In this document: one piece after another, positions 40,086 to 47,693 of the stretch
Numbering within the stretch: position 1 is the first letter of the stretch
Layout of the letters: each line of letters opens with the position of its first letter
Assembly: GCA_040752025.1 (NCBI GenBank)
Contig: JBFMFR010000008.1
Coordinates: 98,527-162,526 of the forward strand
Source of the DNA: JBFMFR01 sp040752025
Lineage (GTDB): Bacteria > Chloroflexota > Anaerolineae > Anaerolineales > UBA4823
Reading direction: 5' to 3'
Length of the DNA stretch: 64,000 nucleotides
Position numbers and translations under genes: made by a program
Notes under the pieces: model-generated
What the model saw: the letters and a program-made list of their open reading frames with translations, nothing else
The model's database searches: none
Told to the model about the DNA's origin: nothing

Positions 40086-40388
40086 GGGGGGTCTCCTTTC
40101 GTACGGTGAGCTGCCTGTCTTAGTTTCCGGACGCACGCCGCCCGGGGCAGAGCGCGAGAGAACTCACCGGCTTATCAGAACAATTGTACACGGAATCGGG
40201 CCAGGTGATAAGGGAATTGCTGGTCTTGAGAACCTTTTTGGTACACGGATTTCAAGGATTCGCACGGATTTTTTGTTGTAGGGGCGGGTCTGCCCCGTCT
40301 GGCCGGGCCCTGTTTCTATCGGAACCATGCCCTCCCCATACGGATGGTTGAACAGACAGACCCGCCCCTGCGGTTACTACGTTTATGG
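40086..40388. other. Intergenic region with dispersed repeats
   Basis: About 300 bases between the divergent ssb promoter side and the methyltransferase stop hold no gene. They carry a direct-repeat-like stretch (ACACGGATTTCAAGGATTCG at 40242-40261) and a separate inverted repeat (40280-40292 with 40357-40369). The ssb promoter should lie near 40150-40200, but no confident box was found. Confidence 0.5.
40280..40369. repeat. Inverted-repeat element
   Basis: AGGGGCGGGTCTG (40280-40292) is repeated in perfect inversion at 40357-40369, 64 bases apart. Such GGGGCGGGTCTG-bounded segments are common non-coding repeats in Chloroflexota and other environmental bacteria. It sits downstream of the methyltransferase and could end its transcript. 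Confidence 0.5.
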
Positions 40389-41225
40389 TTACGGTTCGTT
40401 GCGGAATTGTAAACAATAATGGTGGAAAGTGTTGCTCACCCAGGCATTGCCCAGGCCGTAGGGGGCCAGGCGGATGTCATCCTGGCACCAGATGCGCTCG
40501 TCTTTGAGGGTGTACACCTGGCCGAGCTGTTTGCCCAGGTCCCAGGCCAGGGGGTAGATCACGCCGCCCTTCTTGACGTTCTTGACGATGATGGTCAGGT
40601 AAGCGCGCCGGCGCAGGTGAGGCTTGAGGGCGATGTAGATCGACGCCAGGCGCGCCAGGAACTCTTCGTAATCGCCGATGTTGCCCAGGTCGGCGGGGTC
40701 GTCGGAGTAGAACACGTCCAGTTCGGGGGCGGCGCGGCGCTGGCGCTGGGTTTGAGCGCCGTGCGCCCGCAGCATGTCCCAGTAGGGCGGGGAGGTGATC
40801 ACGTAATCGACCGGCGGGAGGGCGTGGGCGGCGGCGTGCGCGTGGATGCGCCCGGCATCGCCGGTGATCACTACTGCCTCCAGGCCCTCGGCAGCGGCTC
40901 CCAGGCTGAGGCGCTCTTCATCCACAACCTGTCGGGCGATGTCGGCGTAGGCCGGGTTGAGCTCGATGCCGTAGCTGTGCCGCCCGGCGCGCAGCGCTGC
41001 CACCAGGCTGCTGCCGGTGCCGGCCATCGGGTCGAGCACCACCTGGCCGCGCTGGGTGAAGAATTCGATGAACTCCTGCGCCAGGGTCTCGGGGAACTTG
41101 GCCGGGTGGCGCAGCACATCTTTGCGGCGCGGCGGCGGGTCGTGGACGAACCAGGATTTCTGGAACTTGAGCCAGGTCTTGGGATCGAGATCGTTGAGGC
41201 GGTTTTTGAAGGTGCGTTTGGACAT
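40389..41225 (-). CDS. Solitary DNA methyltransferase (N4-cytosine/N6-adenine type)
   Basis: A 278-residue protein. The AdoMet motif VLDPMAGTGSS near residue 63 precedes the catalytic motif ITSPPYWDM near 145. The SPPYW form is typical of N4-cytosine enzymes. The order (FxGxG before SPPY) and length fit a short single-chain modifier. No restriction endonuclease lies on either side, so it is an orphan that could act in regulation or as an anti-restriction guard. It is cotranscribed at most with the lipoprotein gene upstream. Confidence 0.85.
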   Translation of the reverse strand: MSKRTFKNRLNDLDPKTWLKFQKSWFVHDPPPRRKDVLRHPAKFPETLAQEFIEFFTQRGQVVLDPMAGTGSSLVAALRAGRHSYGIELNPAYADIARQVVDEERLSLGAAAEGLEAVVITGDAGRIHAHAAAHALPPVDYVITSPPYWDMLRAHGAQTQRQRRAAPELDVFYSDDPADLGNIGDYEEFLARLASIYIALKPHLRRRAYLTIIVKNVKKGGVIYPLAWDLGKQLGQVYTLKDERIWCQDDIRLAPYGLGNAWVSNTFHHYCLQFRNEP

Positions 41226-41241
41226 AAGCTTGTGATGAGGG

Positions 41242-42015
41242 CTATGGGGCGATCTGGTAGACCGCCAGGTCGGAGAAATTAATCGTCACGGCGCCATCCC
41301 CGGCAGCGCGGGCGAAGACGCCCAGCCCGCCGCTCAGCAACGTGCCGTCGCGCACGCTGAACAGGTACTGGCCGTTGGCGTAGAAGCGCATCTCCTTGCC
41401 CGAGGCCCACACTGCCAGGCGCGAGGTGCTGGGCGCGCCGGGCGGCACGGCCGCGTTGGGCTTGGGCGGCACGGGCGAGGAGGCCTGCCCGCCCAGGATG
41501 CGGTCCAGGCGCGCCTGCCCGTTGCACAGCAAGGCGAAGCGGAAGAAATCCTGCACCGAGGCCACGCGCAGCAGCAGTCCATATTCGTCGGCGGCGCGGC
41601 AGATGCCGGGGCTGGCGTTGATCTCCAGATAGAAGTCGCCCAGGCTGGTTCCGTGGCGCAGGCTGGACAGGTAGCCGCGCCCCTGCGAGACTGCCAGGGT
41701 CAGCTCGCCCTGGCCGAAGGTCATGCTGCCGGCCGGCGAGCGCCCGGCGCTCCACTCGGAGGTCTCGCCGAAATCGTCCGCCAGCAGCAGCGCGCCGTAG
41801 CGCGGGCTGAGGTCGAGGGTCGGGGTGATGCTTAGAGTGACGCTGGGCAGCGGGGTGGGCGTGGCGGTGGGCGGGAACCATACGATGGTGGCGGTGGCGC
41901 TGGCAGTGGGCGCGGGCGGCGTGGCAGTCGGCAGCGGCGGCAGGGGCGTTGCCAGGGGCAGGCAGGCCGCCAGGCCGAGCGCCAGGAATGCCAGCAGCAG
42001 GATCGTCTGTTTCAT
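41242..42015 (-). CDS. Lipoprotein with concanavalin-like domain
   Basis: A 257-residue lipoprotein. The lipobox is LAAC at residues 15-18. A Thr/Pro-rich linker of about 45 residues follows, then a beta-sandwich of about 185 residues (DDFGETSEWSAG; GDFYLEINASPGI; MRFYANGQYLFSVRDG). The domain resembles the C-terminal domain of the HtrA-like lipoprotein at 29951. It probably binds a surface polysaccharide or other ligand. The next gene is divergent, across about 115 bases. Confidence 0.72.
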   Translation of the reverse strand: MKQTILLLAFLALGLAACLPLATPLPPLPTATPPAPTASATATIVWFPPTATPTPLPSVTLSITPTLDLSPRYGALLLADDFGETSEWSAGRSPAGSMTFGQGELTLAVSQGRGYLSSLRHGTSLGDFYLEINASPGICRAADEYGLLLRVASVQDFFRFALLCNGQARLDRILGGQASSPVPPKPNAAVPPGAPSTSRLAVWASGKEMRFYANGQYLFSVRDGTLLSGGLGVFARAAGDGAVTINFSDLAVYQIAP

Positions 42016-42129
42016 GGGGCAAGTTTACTATGAAAAAGCCGGGTGTGAAGTAAAATATGGAGGCAAGGCCGGGGCGACCACAACGCCCTGGCGTGGCGAA
42101 AAACCATACATCTCAGAGAAGGAGCAACT

Positions 42130-43140
42130 ATGCGCAAAAAAGGTATCCTGATCACGGGTGCGGCCGGCGAAATCGGCGACTCCCTGGTGCGTTCTCTGTC
42201 CGAGCAGGGGGAGGCGCAGATCGTCACCCTGGACCTCAAGCCGCTGCCGCCGGAGAACGCCCAACTGGTGACACACGTGCAAGGCGATTTGATGGACCAG
42301 GCCTTGCTGGCGCGCCTGGTCAGCGAGTACGAGATCGGCACGATCTACCATTTGGCGGCCCTGCTTTCCACGCGGGCCGAGTTCTCCCCGGACATGGCCC
42401 ACCAGGTGAACGTGGAGGGCACGCTCAACCTGCTCAAGCTGGCTGCCGAGCAGTCCGAGTGGCGCGGTGAGCCGGTGCTGTTCATTTTCCCCAGCTCGAT
42501 TGCTGCCTACGGCATGCCCAGCCTGGAGATCAAGGCGCAGTTCCCGCGCGTGCGCGAATGGGAATGGAACTACCCCACCACGATGTACGGGTGCAACAAG
42601 CTGTACTGCGAGATGCTGGGGGTGTATTTCAGCGAGCGCTTCCACCAACTGGCGGTCGAGCGCCCGGTGATGCTGGATTTCCGCGGGCTGCGCTTCCCCG
42701 GCCTGATCAGCGCCTTCACCGTGCCCAGCGGCGGCACCAGCGATTACGGTCCCGAGATGCTGCACGCGGCGGCCAAGGACGAGCCGTACGCCTGCTTCGT
42801 GCGCCCGGATACCTGCATCCCCTTCATGGCCATGCCCGACGCCGTCACGGCCTTGCTCAGGCTGGCCAGGGCCCCGGCCAGGTCCCTCAGCCGGCGGGTG
42901 TACAACGTCACCAGCTTCAGCCTGTCGGCGGAGGAGTTCCGCCAGCAGGTTTTGCAATACTTCCCTGATGCGCAGGTGACCTATAAGCCCGACCTCAAGC
43001 GCCAGGGCATCGTCGACTCCTGGCCGGCCGGGCTGAACGACAACGACGCCCGCCGCGATTGGGGCTGGCAGCCGGAGTACGACCTGGAGCGCTCGTTCAG
43101 CGAATACCTGGTGCCGAACATCCGGAAGCGCTACCTGTGA
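42130..43140 (+). CDS. NAD-dependent epimerase/dehydratase family, L-threonine 3-dehydrogenase-like
   Basis: A 336-residue SDR protein. The nucleotide site is ILITGAAGEIGDSL at residues 5-18, with a catalytic-type motif YGCNKLYCEML (Tyr-x3-Lys) near 155. The stretch RFPGLISAFTVPSGGTSDY is characteristic of short-chain L-threonine dehydrogenases, which oxidise threonine to 2-amino-3-ketobutyrate. UDP-sugar epimerases are a looser alternative. AGAAGGAGC precedes the start. The next gene starts at GTG 43137, overlapping by four bases. Confidence 0.82.
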   Translation: MRKKGILITGAAGEIGDSLVRSLSEQGEAQIVTLDLKPLPPENAQLVTHVQGDLMDQALLARLVSEYEIGTIYHLAALLSTRAEFSPDMAHQVNVEGTLNLLKLAAEQSEWRGEPVLFIFPSSIAAYGMPSLEIKAQFPRVREWEWNYPTTMYGCNKLYCEMLGVYFSERFHQLAVERPVMLDFRGLRFPGLISAFTVPSGGTSDYGPEMLHAAAKDEPYACFVRPDTCIPFMAMPDAVTALLRLARAPARSLSRRVYNVTSFSLSAEEFRQQVLQYFPDAQVTYKPDLKRQGIVDSWPAGLNDNDARRDWGWQPEYDLERSFSEYLVPNIRKRYL

Positions 43141-44267
43141 ACCCGGGGCTGGTGGTGTTGTTCGGCTCCGGCGAGACCTCGCCCAGCGGGCGCAAGGTCT
43201 ACGACCAGGTGCTGGGGCGCATGCCGCCCCGGCCGCGCCTGGCGCTGCTCGAGACGCCGGCCGGCTTCGAGCCGAATTCGGAACAGGTGATCGGGCGGGT
43301 GGCGGAGTTCATCCGCCACCGCCTGCAGAACTACGACCCGCAGGTGACCACAGTGCCGGCGCGCCAGCGCGGCACGCCCTTCAGCCCGGACGACCCGCAG
43401 ATCGTGGCGCCGCTGCTGGAGGCCGGCCTGGTCTTCATGGGGCCGGGCAGCCCGACTTACGCCGTGCGCCAACTGCGCGACAGCCTGGCCTGGCAGTACC
43501 TGCTGGCGCGCCACCGCCTGGGGGCGCACCTGGTGCTGGCCAGCGCCGCCACCATCGCCGTCAGCGCCCACGCCCTGCCGGTCTACGAGATCTACAAAGT
43601 GGGCGAAGACCTGCACTGGAAGGATGGCCTGGACCTGTTCGGGCTGTACGGCCTGCCGCTGGTGTTCATCCCGCATTGGAACAACGCCGAGGGCGGCGAG
43701 GAGCTGGACACCAGCCGCTGTTTCATGGGCCAGGCGCGCTTCGCCGAGTTAATGGAACTGCTGCCCCCCGACCTGACGGTGATCGGCATCGACGAGCACT
43801 CCGCCCTGATCATGGATGTGCAAACCGGCGTGGGCCAGGTGCTGGGCCGCGGCGGGGTGACCCTGATCCACACCGGGCATCGCCACGACGAGGGTGGGCC
43901 CGACCTGCGCGGCAGCGGCCTGGCGCAGGTAGCGCGCACGCGGCGCGGGCACGTGCACCAGTACCCCAGCGGGGAGAGCTTCCCGCTGGCCGAGTGCTGC
44001 CCGTTCGAGGTGCCCGCCAGCGGGGCGGGCCTGCCGCAGGAGGTCTGGCAGCAGGCGCTGCAAGCCCAGGCGGCCCTGGAAGCGCAGAGCGAGATGCAAC
44101 CCGAGGCGCAGACTGCACCGGCCGAGGTGCTGGCGCTGGCGGAAGCGCGCCAGGCGGCGCGGGCGCGCAAGGATTGGGCTGAGGCCGACGCCCTGCGGGC
44201 CCAGATCGCTGCCCTGGGGTGGAAGGTGGAGGATACGGCCGAGGGACCGAGGCTGACGGAGGGATAG
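43137..44267 (+). CDS. Peptidase S51-like protein with a CysS-type C-terminal tail
   Basis: A 376-residue protein starting at GTG 43137 inside the stop of the upstream gene (GTGA). Residues about 1-290 resemble the class I glutamine-amidotransferase-like fold of dipeptidase E/cyanophycinase (VVLFGSGETSPSG, FMGPGSPTYAVRQLRDS). The nucleophile region is degenerate (VLASAATIAVSAHALP). The last 45 residues (LALAEARQAARARKDWAEAD) match the C-terminal helix pair of cysteinyl-tRNA synthetase. This tail often leads to misannotation as CysS; no synthetase core is present. Function unknown. Confidence 0.72.
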   Translation: MNPGLVVLFGSGETSPSGRKVYDQVLGRMPPRPRLALLETPAGFEPNSEQVIGRVAEFIRHRLQNYDPQVTTVPARQRGTPFSPDDPQIVAPLLEAGLVFMGPGSPTYAVRQLRDSLAWQYLLARHRLGAHLVLASAATIAVSAHALPVYEIYKVGEDLHWKDGLDLFGLYGLPLVFIPHWNNAEGGEELDTSRCFMGQARFAELMELLPPDLTVIGIDEHSALIMDVQTGVGQVLGRGGVTLIHTGHRHDEGGPDLRGSGLAQVARTRRGHVHQYPSGESFPLAECCPFEVPASGAGLPQEVWQQALQAQAALEAQSEMQPEAQTAPAEVLALAEARQAARARKDWAEADALRAQIAALGWKVEDTAEGPRLTEG

Positions 44268-44387
44268 CTTACAGGTGGTGTATGCCATCCACGAATGGCT
44301 GCGCCGCCACGAATAAACGGATGGAGAGGCAAGCAGGCGCGGGAAGGTATTTGAGAGCTTTGCAATGAGCGAACTGGGAGGCAAGCG
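44268..44387. other. Leader region upstream of the DGR target gene
   Basis: The 120-base gap contains one short open stretch (13 codons, VYAIHEWLRRHE-like, ending in TAA). It could be a remnant of a longer gene or a leader peptide. GGGAGGC (44379-44385) is the ribosome-binding site for the STAND gene. No clear promoter is seen. Confidence 0.4.
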
Positions 44388-47300
44388 ATGGATGCGTTGA
44401 CGGTTGCGATTGCGGTAGCCCTGGCGGAAGGGCTGGTGCAGGTGGGCGGCAAACTGGCCGCCGCCACGGTGGATGCCGCCTTGAAACCTGCCAAAGAGAT
44501 GCTGGAAGCGCGCCTGCTGGGCGGCTTCCGCCAGGCGGAGAAGGACCACAAGCTCTTGAAGGTGGTGCAGGGGGCGCTGCAAGACGCCGGCGCGCCAGTG
44601 GATGATTCCGACAAGCTCAAGCTTCACTTGAAGCGCACCGGCCTGGCCCGCCTGAGCGCCGAGGGCAACCACGCCCTGCGGCGGCAGGCGGCCCGGGCGG
44701 TGCTGGCTTTCACCGACCCGCAGGCCGGGCCGCCGGAGGAGCTGGTGGTGGCCCTGGGCTGGCCGCGCAGCCAAAAGGAGGAACTGGCGCGCCTGCTGGC
44801 GGCCTTGCGAGCCGGGTTGGCCGGGCTGCAGGGCTGGGGCGACCTGGTGCGCTACGCCGACGCGGCGGCGGAACGCAGCTTGCTCAGTGATATGCTGGCG
44901 GCTTTGCAGAAGTTGGACAGCCTGTACGTGCAAAGCGAGGCGGGGCAGGCGCTGCGCGTGGTGATCGAGCAGCACGCTATCAGCACGGAGGAAGCGGCGC
45001 GCATCGAAGAGAAATACCGCGCCGACCTGATCTGCGATTATTACTGGCACGACTTCCGCGGCATCGTGCAGATGAAGCGGGATATCCGCCTGCCTTTGGT
45101 CGAAATCTACATGGAGCTGGGGCTGCTGGGTATGGGCGATGAAGCGCAGCGCCAGAAAGCCCAGGAGCGCCTGCTGGCGCTGCGGGACGAGGAGCGCCTG
45201 GAAGAAGAAGAACGCCGCCTGGAGCAGCAGCGCGTCAGCGACGCTTTGCGCTCGGCGCAGCGCCTGGTGATCCTGGGCGAGCCGGGGGCCGGTAAGACCA
45301 TCTCTCTGCGCTTCATCGCCCTGCTGCTGGCCTACGGTTACGGCGCGGCGCGCCTGGGGCTGGATCAGCCTTATATCCCGCTGGTGATCCGCCTGGCGGA
45401 TTTCGCCCGCGCTTTGGAATCCAACCCGGCCCTGCCGCTGGATGCGTATTTACTGGAGCACGTGCGCCAGGCTTATGTGGATGCGCCAAACATCGAGCGA
45501 CTCTTTTTGCACCACGCCCTGGAGCAGGGGGCCTGCATGGTGCTGTTGGACGGGCTGGATGAGGTCGGCGGCGACCCGCTCAACGGCCGCCCGCTGCGGG
45601 TGCGAGTGGTGCAGCGCGTGCAGCAGCTCGCTGATCGCTGGTGTAACCGCCAGCGCGGCAACCGTCTGGTGGTGACCAGCCGCATCGAGGGTTATTGGGA
45701 CGAGGCGCTGCGCGGCTTCGAGCACACCCAGCTCAGCCCGCTGCGCCCCCCGGACGAAGTGGAGGAATTCTTGCTGCGCTGGTATACGGCCCACGAGCGT
45801 TCCCACCAACCCGACCTGCCGCTGGAGCAGGCCGAAAAGCGCGCCGCCGGGCGCGTGGCGGAGCTGCTGCCGAGCATTATGAACTGGCCCAGCGTGCGCC
45901 GCCTGGCGACCAACCCGCTGCTGTTGACCATCCTGGCCCTGATCCACGAGAACGTCGGGCGTTTGCCCAACCGGCGCATCAAGCTCTACGAAATCGCCGC
46001 CCAGACTTTGATCGAGTCCTGGCGGCGGGCGCAGACCGGCATGCCGAACGAACTGCTGGCAGAGTTCGGCGAAGAGACGGTGATGCGCGTCATGGCCCCG
46101 CTGGCCTACTGGCTGCACGAGGAGCGCCCGGGCGGCACGGCGCAGGTCGAAGAATGGCAGGCGCGCCTGACCGAGATCCTGTCGCGGGAAGGCTACGAGC
46201 AGGAAGCGCGCCTGCTCACCGAGCGCTTCCTGCACCACGCCCGCCACGAGGCCGGGCTGCTGGCGGAGCGCGGCCTGGGGCAGTACGGCTTCTTCCACCT
46301 GACCTTCGAGGAATACCTGGCGGCGCGGCAGATCGCCCGCCAGCGCGCCGAGGAGCGCTGCAAAATGCTGCAAGCGCACTGGGCCGACCCGCGCTGGCAG
46401 GAGGTGATCCTGCTGGCCGCCGGGCAGATCGGCATCGTCGAGAGCCGTACGGACGACGCCAGCGATTACATCGAGGATTTGCTAAAAATGGAAACCGCCG
46501 ATCGGGAGCTTGCCGGGCGCCCGGCGCTGCTGGCCGGGCGGGCGCTGGCTGATATCGGCCTGCGCAGCGTCAAGAACGCCACCCGGCGCTGGACGCTGCA
46601 GGCGCTGCACGAGGCCATGCAGGACCTCGACCCAGATACCGGGAAGCCGAACGAGACAGACTTCGTGCCGCTGCGCACCAGGGCGGCGGCCGGCGACGTG
46701 CTGGACGAGCTGGGCTGGCTGCCCCCGGACCTGTATGAATTTGTGCGCATCGACCCGGCCGGGCTGGCGCAGCACGGCCTGCGCGCCGAAGGCGTGGAGC
46801 TGCCTTTCTACCTGGGAAAATACCCGGTGACCAACGCTCAGTACGCCCGCTTCGTGCAGGCGGAGGACTTCGCTGACCCACTGTTGTGGCGCGGTTTCCC
46901 GAAGTTCGACGAGCGCAGCCGCCTGATGCAAGGGGATTGGGGCGAAGCGGGCTGGGAGTGGCTGCAATCGGCTTTGCAGCGTGAGGCTGCGGTGGATGGG
47001 CGGATTTACCCGCGCTATTGGAACGACCCGCGCTTCGGCGTCGCCCGCCGCGGCGTCCCGGTGGTGGGCGTTACCTGGTACGAGGCCAGCGCTTACTGCC
47101 GCTGGCTGGCGCGCCATTGGGGCGAGCTGGAGGAAGGCCCGGCCAACCCAGGGCTGCGCCCGGCGCAGGCGCGCCTGCCACGCGAGGCGGAGTGGGCCCT
47201 GGCGGCCGGCGGGGAGATGCCGCGCGAGCGCTTCCCCTGGGACGCGCCGGGGGCGGTTACGCAGGAAAAGGAACTGGAAGAAATCCTGCGTCGGGCGAAC

Positions 47301-47558
47301 GTAGAAGGCAAGATTGGGCGCACTACGCCGGTGGGCATGTACCCGCTGGGGGCCAGTTGGCCCTTCGGGCTGCGCGACCTGGCGGGCAATGCCTGGGAGT
47401 GGCAGGCGAATTTCGTGGATAAGGATCACGATTACCCGGCGCTGCGGGGCGGGGCGTGGAGCCGTCAATTGGTACGACGCCCGTTCGTCCGCCCGCCTCG
47501 TCGGTCCTCCGGACTCTCAATGGTACAACTTCGGTTTCCGGGTGTTGGCCCGCCCTAG
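44388..47558 (+). CDS. STAND/NACHT NTPase with C-terminal FGE/C-type-lectin-fold domain, DGR target (frameshifted allele)
   Basis: A 1056-residue protein. Residues 1-250 are helical without a named domain, and a coiled coil spans about 255-290. The NACHT ATPase covers about 290-460, with Walker A LGEPGAGKT (296-304) and Walker B MVLLDGLDE near 388. Helical STAND arms follow to about 780. The FGE/sulfatase-modifying-factor domain starts about 785 (FYLGKYPVTNAQYARFV; VTWYEASAYCRWLARHW; LRDLAGNAWEW). The variable repeat begins near residue 1016. One extra base near 47464-47465 shifts the frame after GAWS and ends the protein early at 47558. Without it the frame would run to TGA 47575-47577 (1062 residues) with the expected FGFRVLARP ending. 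Probably a diversified sensor of a conflict system. Confidence 0.85.
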   Translation: MDALTVAIAVALAEGLVQVGGKLAAATVDAALKPAKEMLEARLLGGFRQAEKDHKLLKVVQGALQDAGAPVDDSDKLKLHLKRTGLARLSAEGNHALRRQAARAVLAFTDPQAGPPEELVVALGWPRSQKEELARLLAALRAGLAGLQGWGDLVRYADAAAERSLLSDMLAALQKLDSLYVQSEAGQALRVVIEQHAISTEEAARIEEKYRADLICDYYWHDFRGIVQMKRDIRLPLVEIYMELGLLGMGDEAQRQKAQERLLALRDEERLEEEERRLEQQRVSDALRSAQRLVILGEPGAGKTISLRFIALLLAYGYGAARLGLDQPYIPLVIRLADFARALESNPALPLDAYLLEHVRQAYVDAPNIERLFLHHALEQGACMVLLDGLDEVGGDPLNGRPLRVRVVQRVQQLADRWCNRQRGNRLVVTSRIEGYWDEALRGFEHTQLSPLRPPDEVEEFLLRWYTAHERSHQPDLPLEQAEKRAAGRVAELLPSIMNWPSVRRLATNPLLLTILALIHENVGRLPNRRIKLYEIAAQTLIESWRRAQTGMPNELLAEFGEETVMRVMAPLAYWLHEERPGGTAQVEEWQARLTEILSREGYEQEARLLTERFLHHARHEAGLLAERGLGQYGFFHLTFEEYLAARQIARQRAEERCKMLQAHWADPRWQEVILLAAGQIGIVESRTDDASDYIEDLLKMETADRELAGRPALLAGRALADIGLRSVKNATRRWTLQALHEAMQDLDPDTGKPNETDFVPLRTRAAAGDVLDELGWLPPDLYEFVRIDPAGLAQHGLRAEGVELPFYLGKYPVTNAQYARFVQAEDFADPLLWRGFPKFDERSRLMQGDWGEAGWEWLQSALQREAAVDGRIYPRYWNDPRFGVARRGVPVVGVTWYEASAYCRWLARHWGELEEGPANPGLRPAQARLPREAEWALAAGGEMPRERFPWDAPGAVTQEKELEEILRRANVEGKIGRTTPVGMYPLGASWPFGLRDLAGNAWEWQANFVDKDHDYPALRGGAWSRQLVRRPFVRPPRRSSGLSMVQLRFPGVGPP
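47435..47554 (+). repeat. DGR variable repeat (VR)
   Basis: This 120-base segment at the 3' end of the STAND-FGE gene matches the template repeat at 49101-49219. The first 26 bases and last 23 bases are identical. In between are 15 substitutions, all at template adenines, and one extra base near 47464-47465. It encodes the ligand-facing end of the FGE/C-type-lectin fold. Confidence 0.93.
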
Positions 47559-47607
47559 CGACGTTCTTGTGCCCTGAGGCTCTGCTTCCTGCGTTCTGTT
47601 CCCCCCT

Positions 47608-47622
47608 CCCCCCGCAGGGGGG
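47608..47622 (+). other. Perfect GC hairpin downstream of the VR
   Basis: CCCCCC-GCA-GGGGGG forms a six-base-pair stem with a three-base loop 53 bases after the VR. A hairpin or cruciform downstream of the VR is needed for efficient retargeting in the Bordetella phage DGR, so this may have the same role. It could also be a transcript end. Confidence 0.5.
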
Positions 47623-47693
47623 CCGCGCAGGGTGAAATTTGGGCTTTTTGCCACTTGAGGGCGCCCTGGCACGCCTCTTGCACGGATGCGGGT

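Noticed and set aside
43137..44267. Cysteinyl-tRNA synthetase
   Set aside because: Only the last 45 residues resemble CysS. No HIGH or KMSKS motif or catalytic core is present.
47655..47693. A 13-codon N-terminal extension of the DGR RT
   Set aside because: The frame is open from 47655, but the sequence before 47694 is not RT-like and lies over the VR-downstream hairpin region. The ATG at 47694 starts the conserved part.
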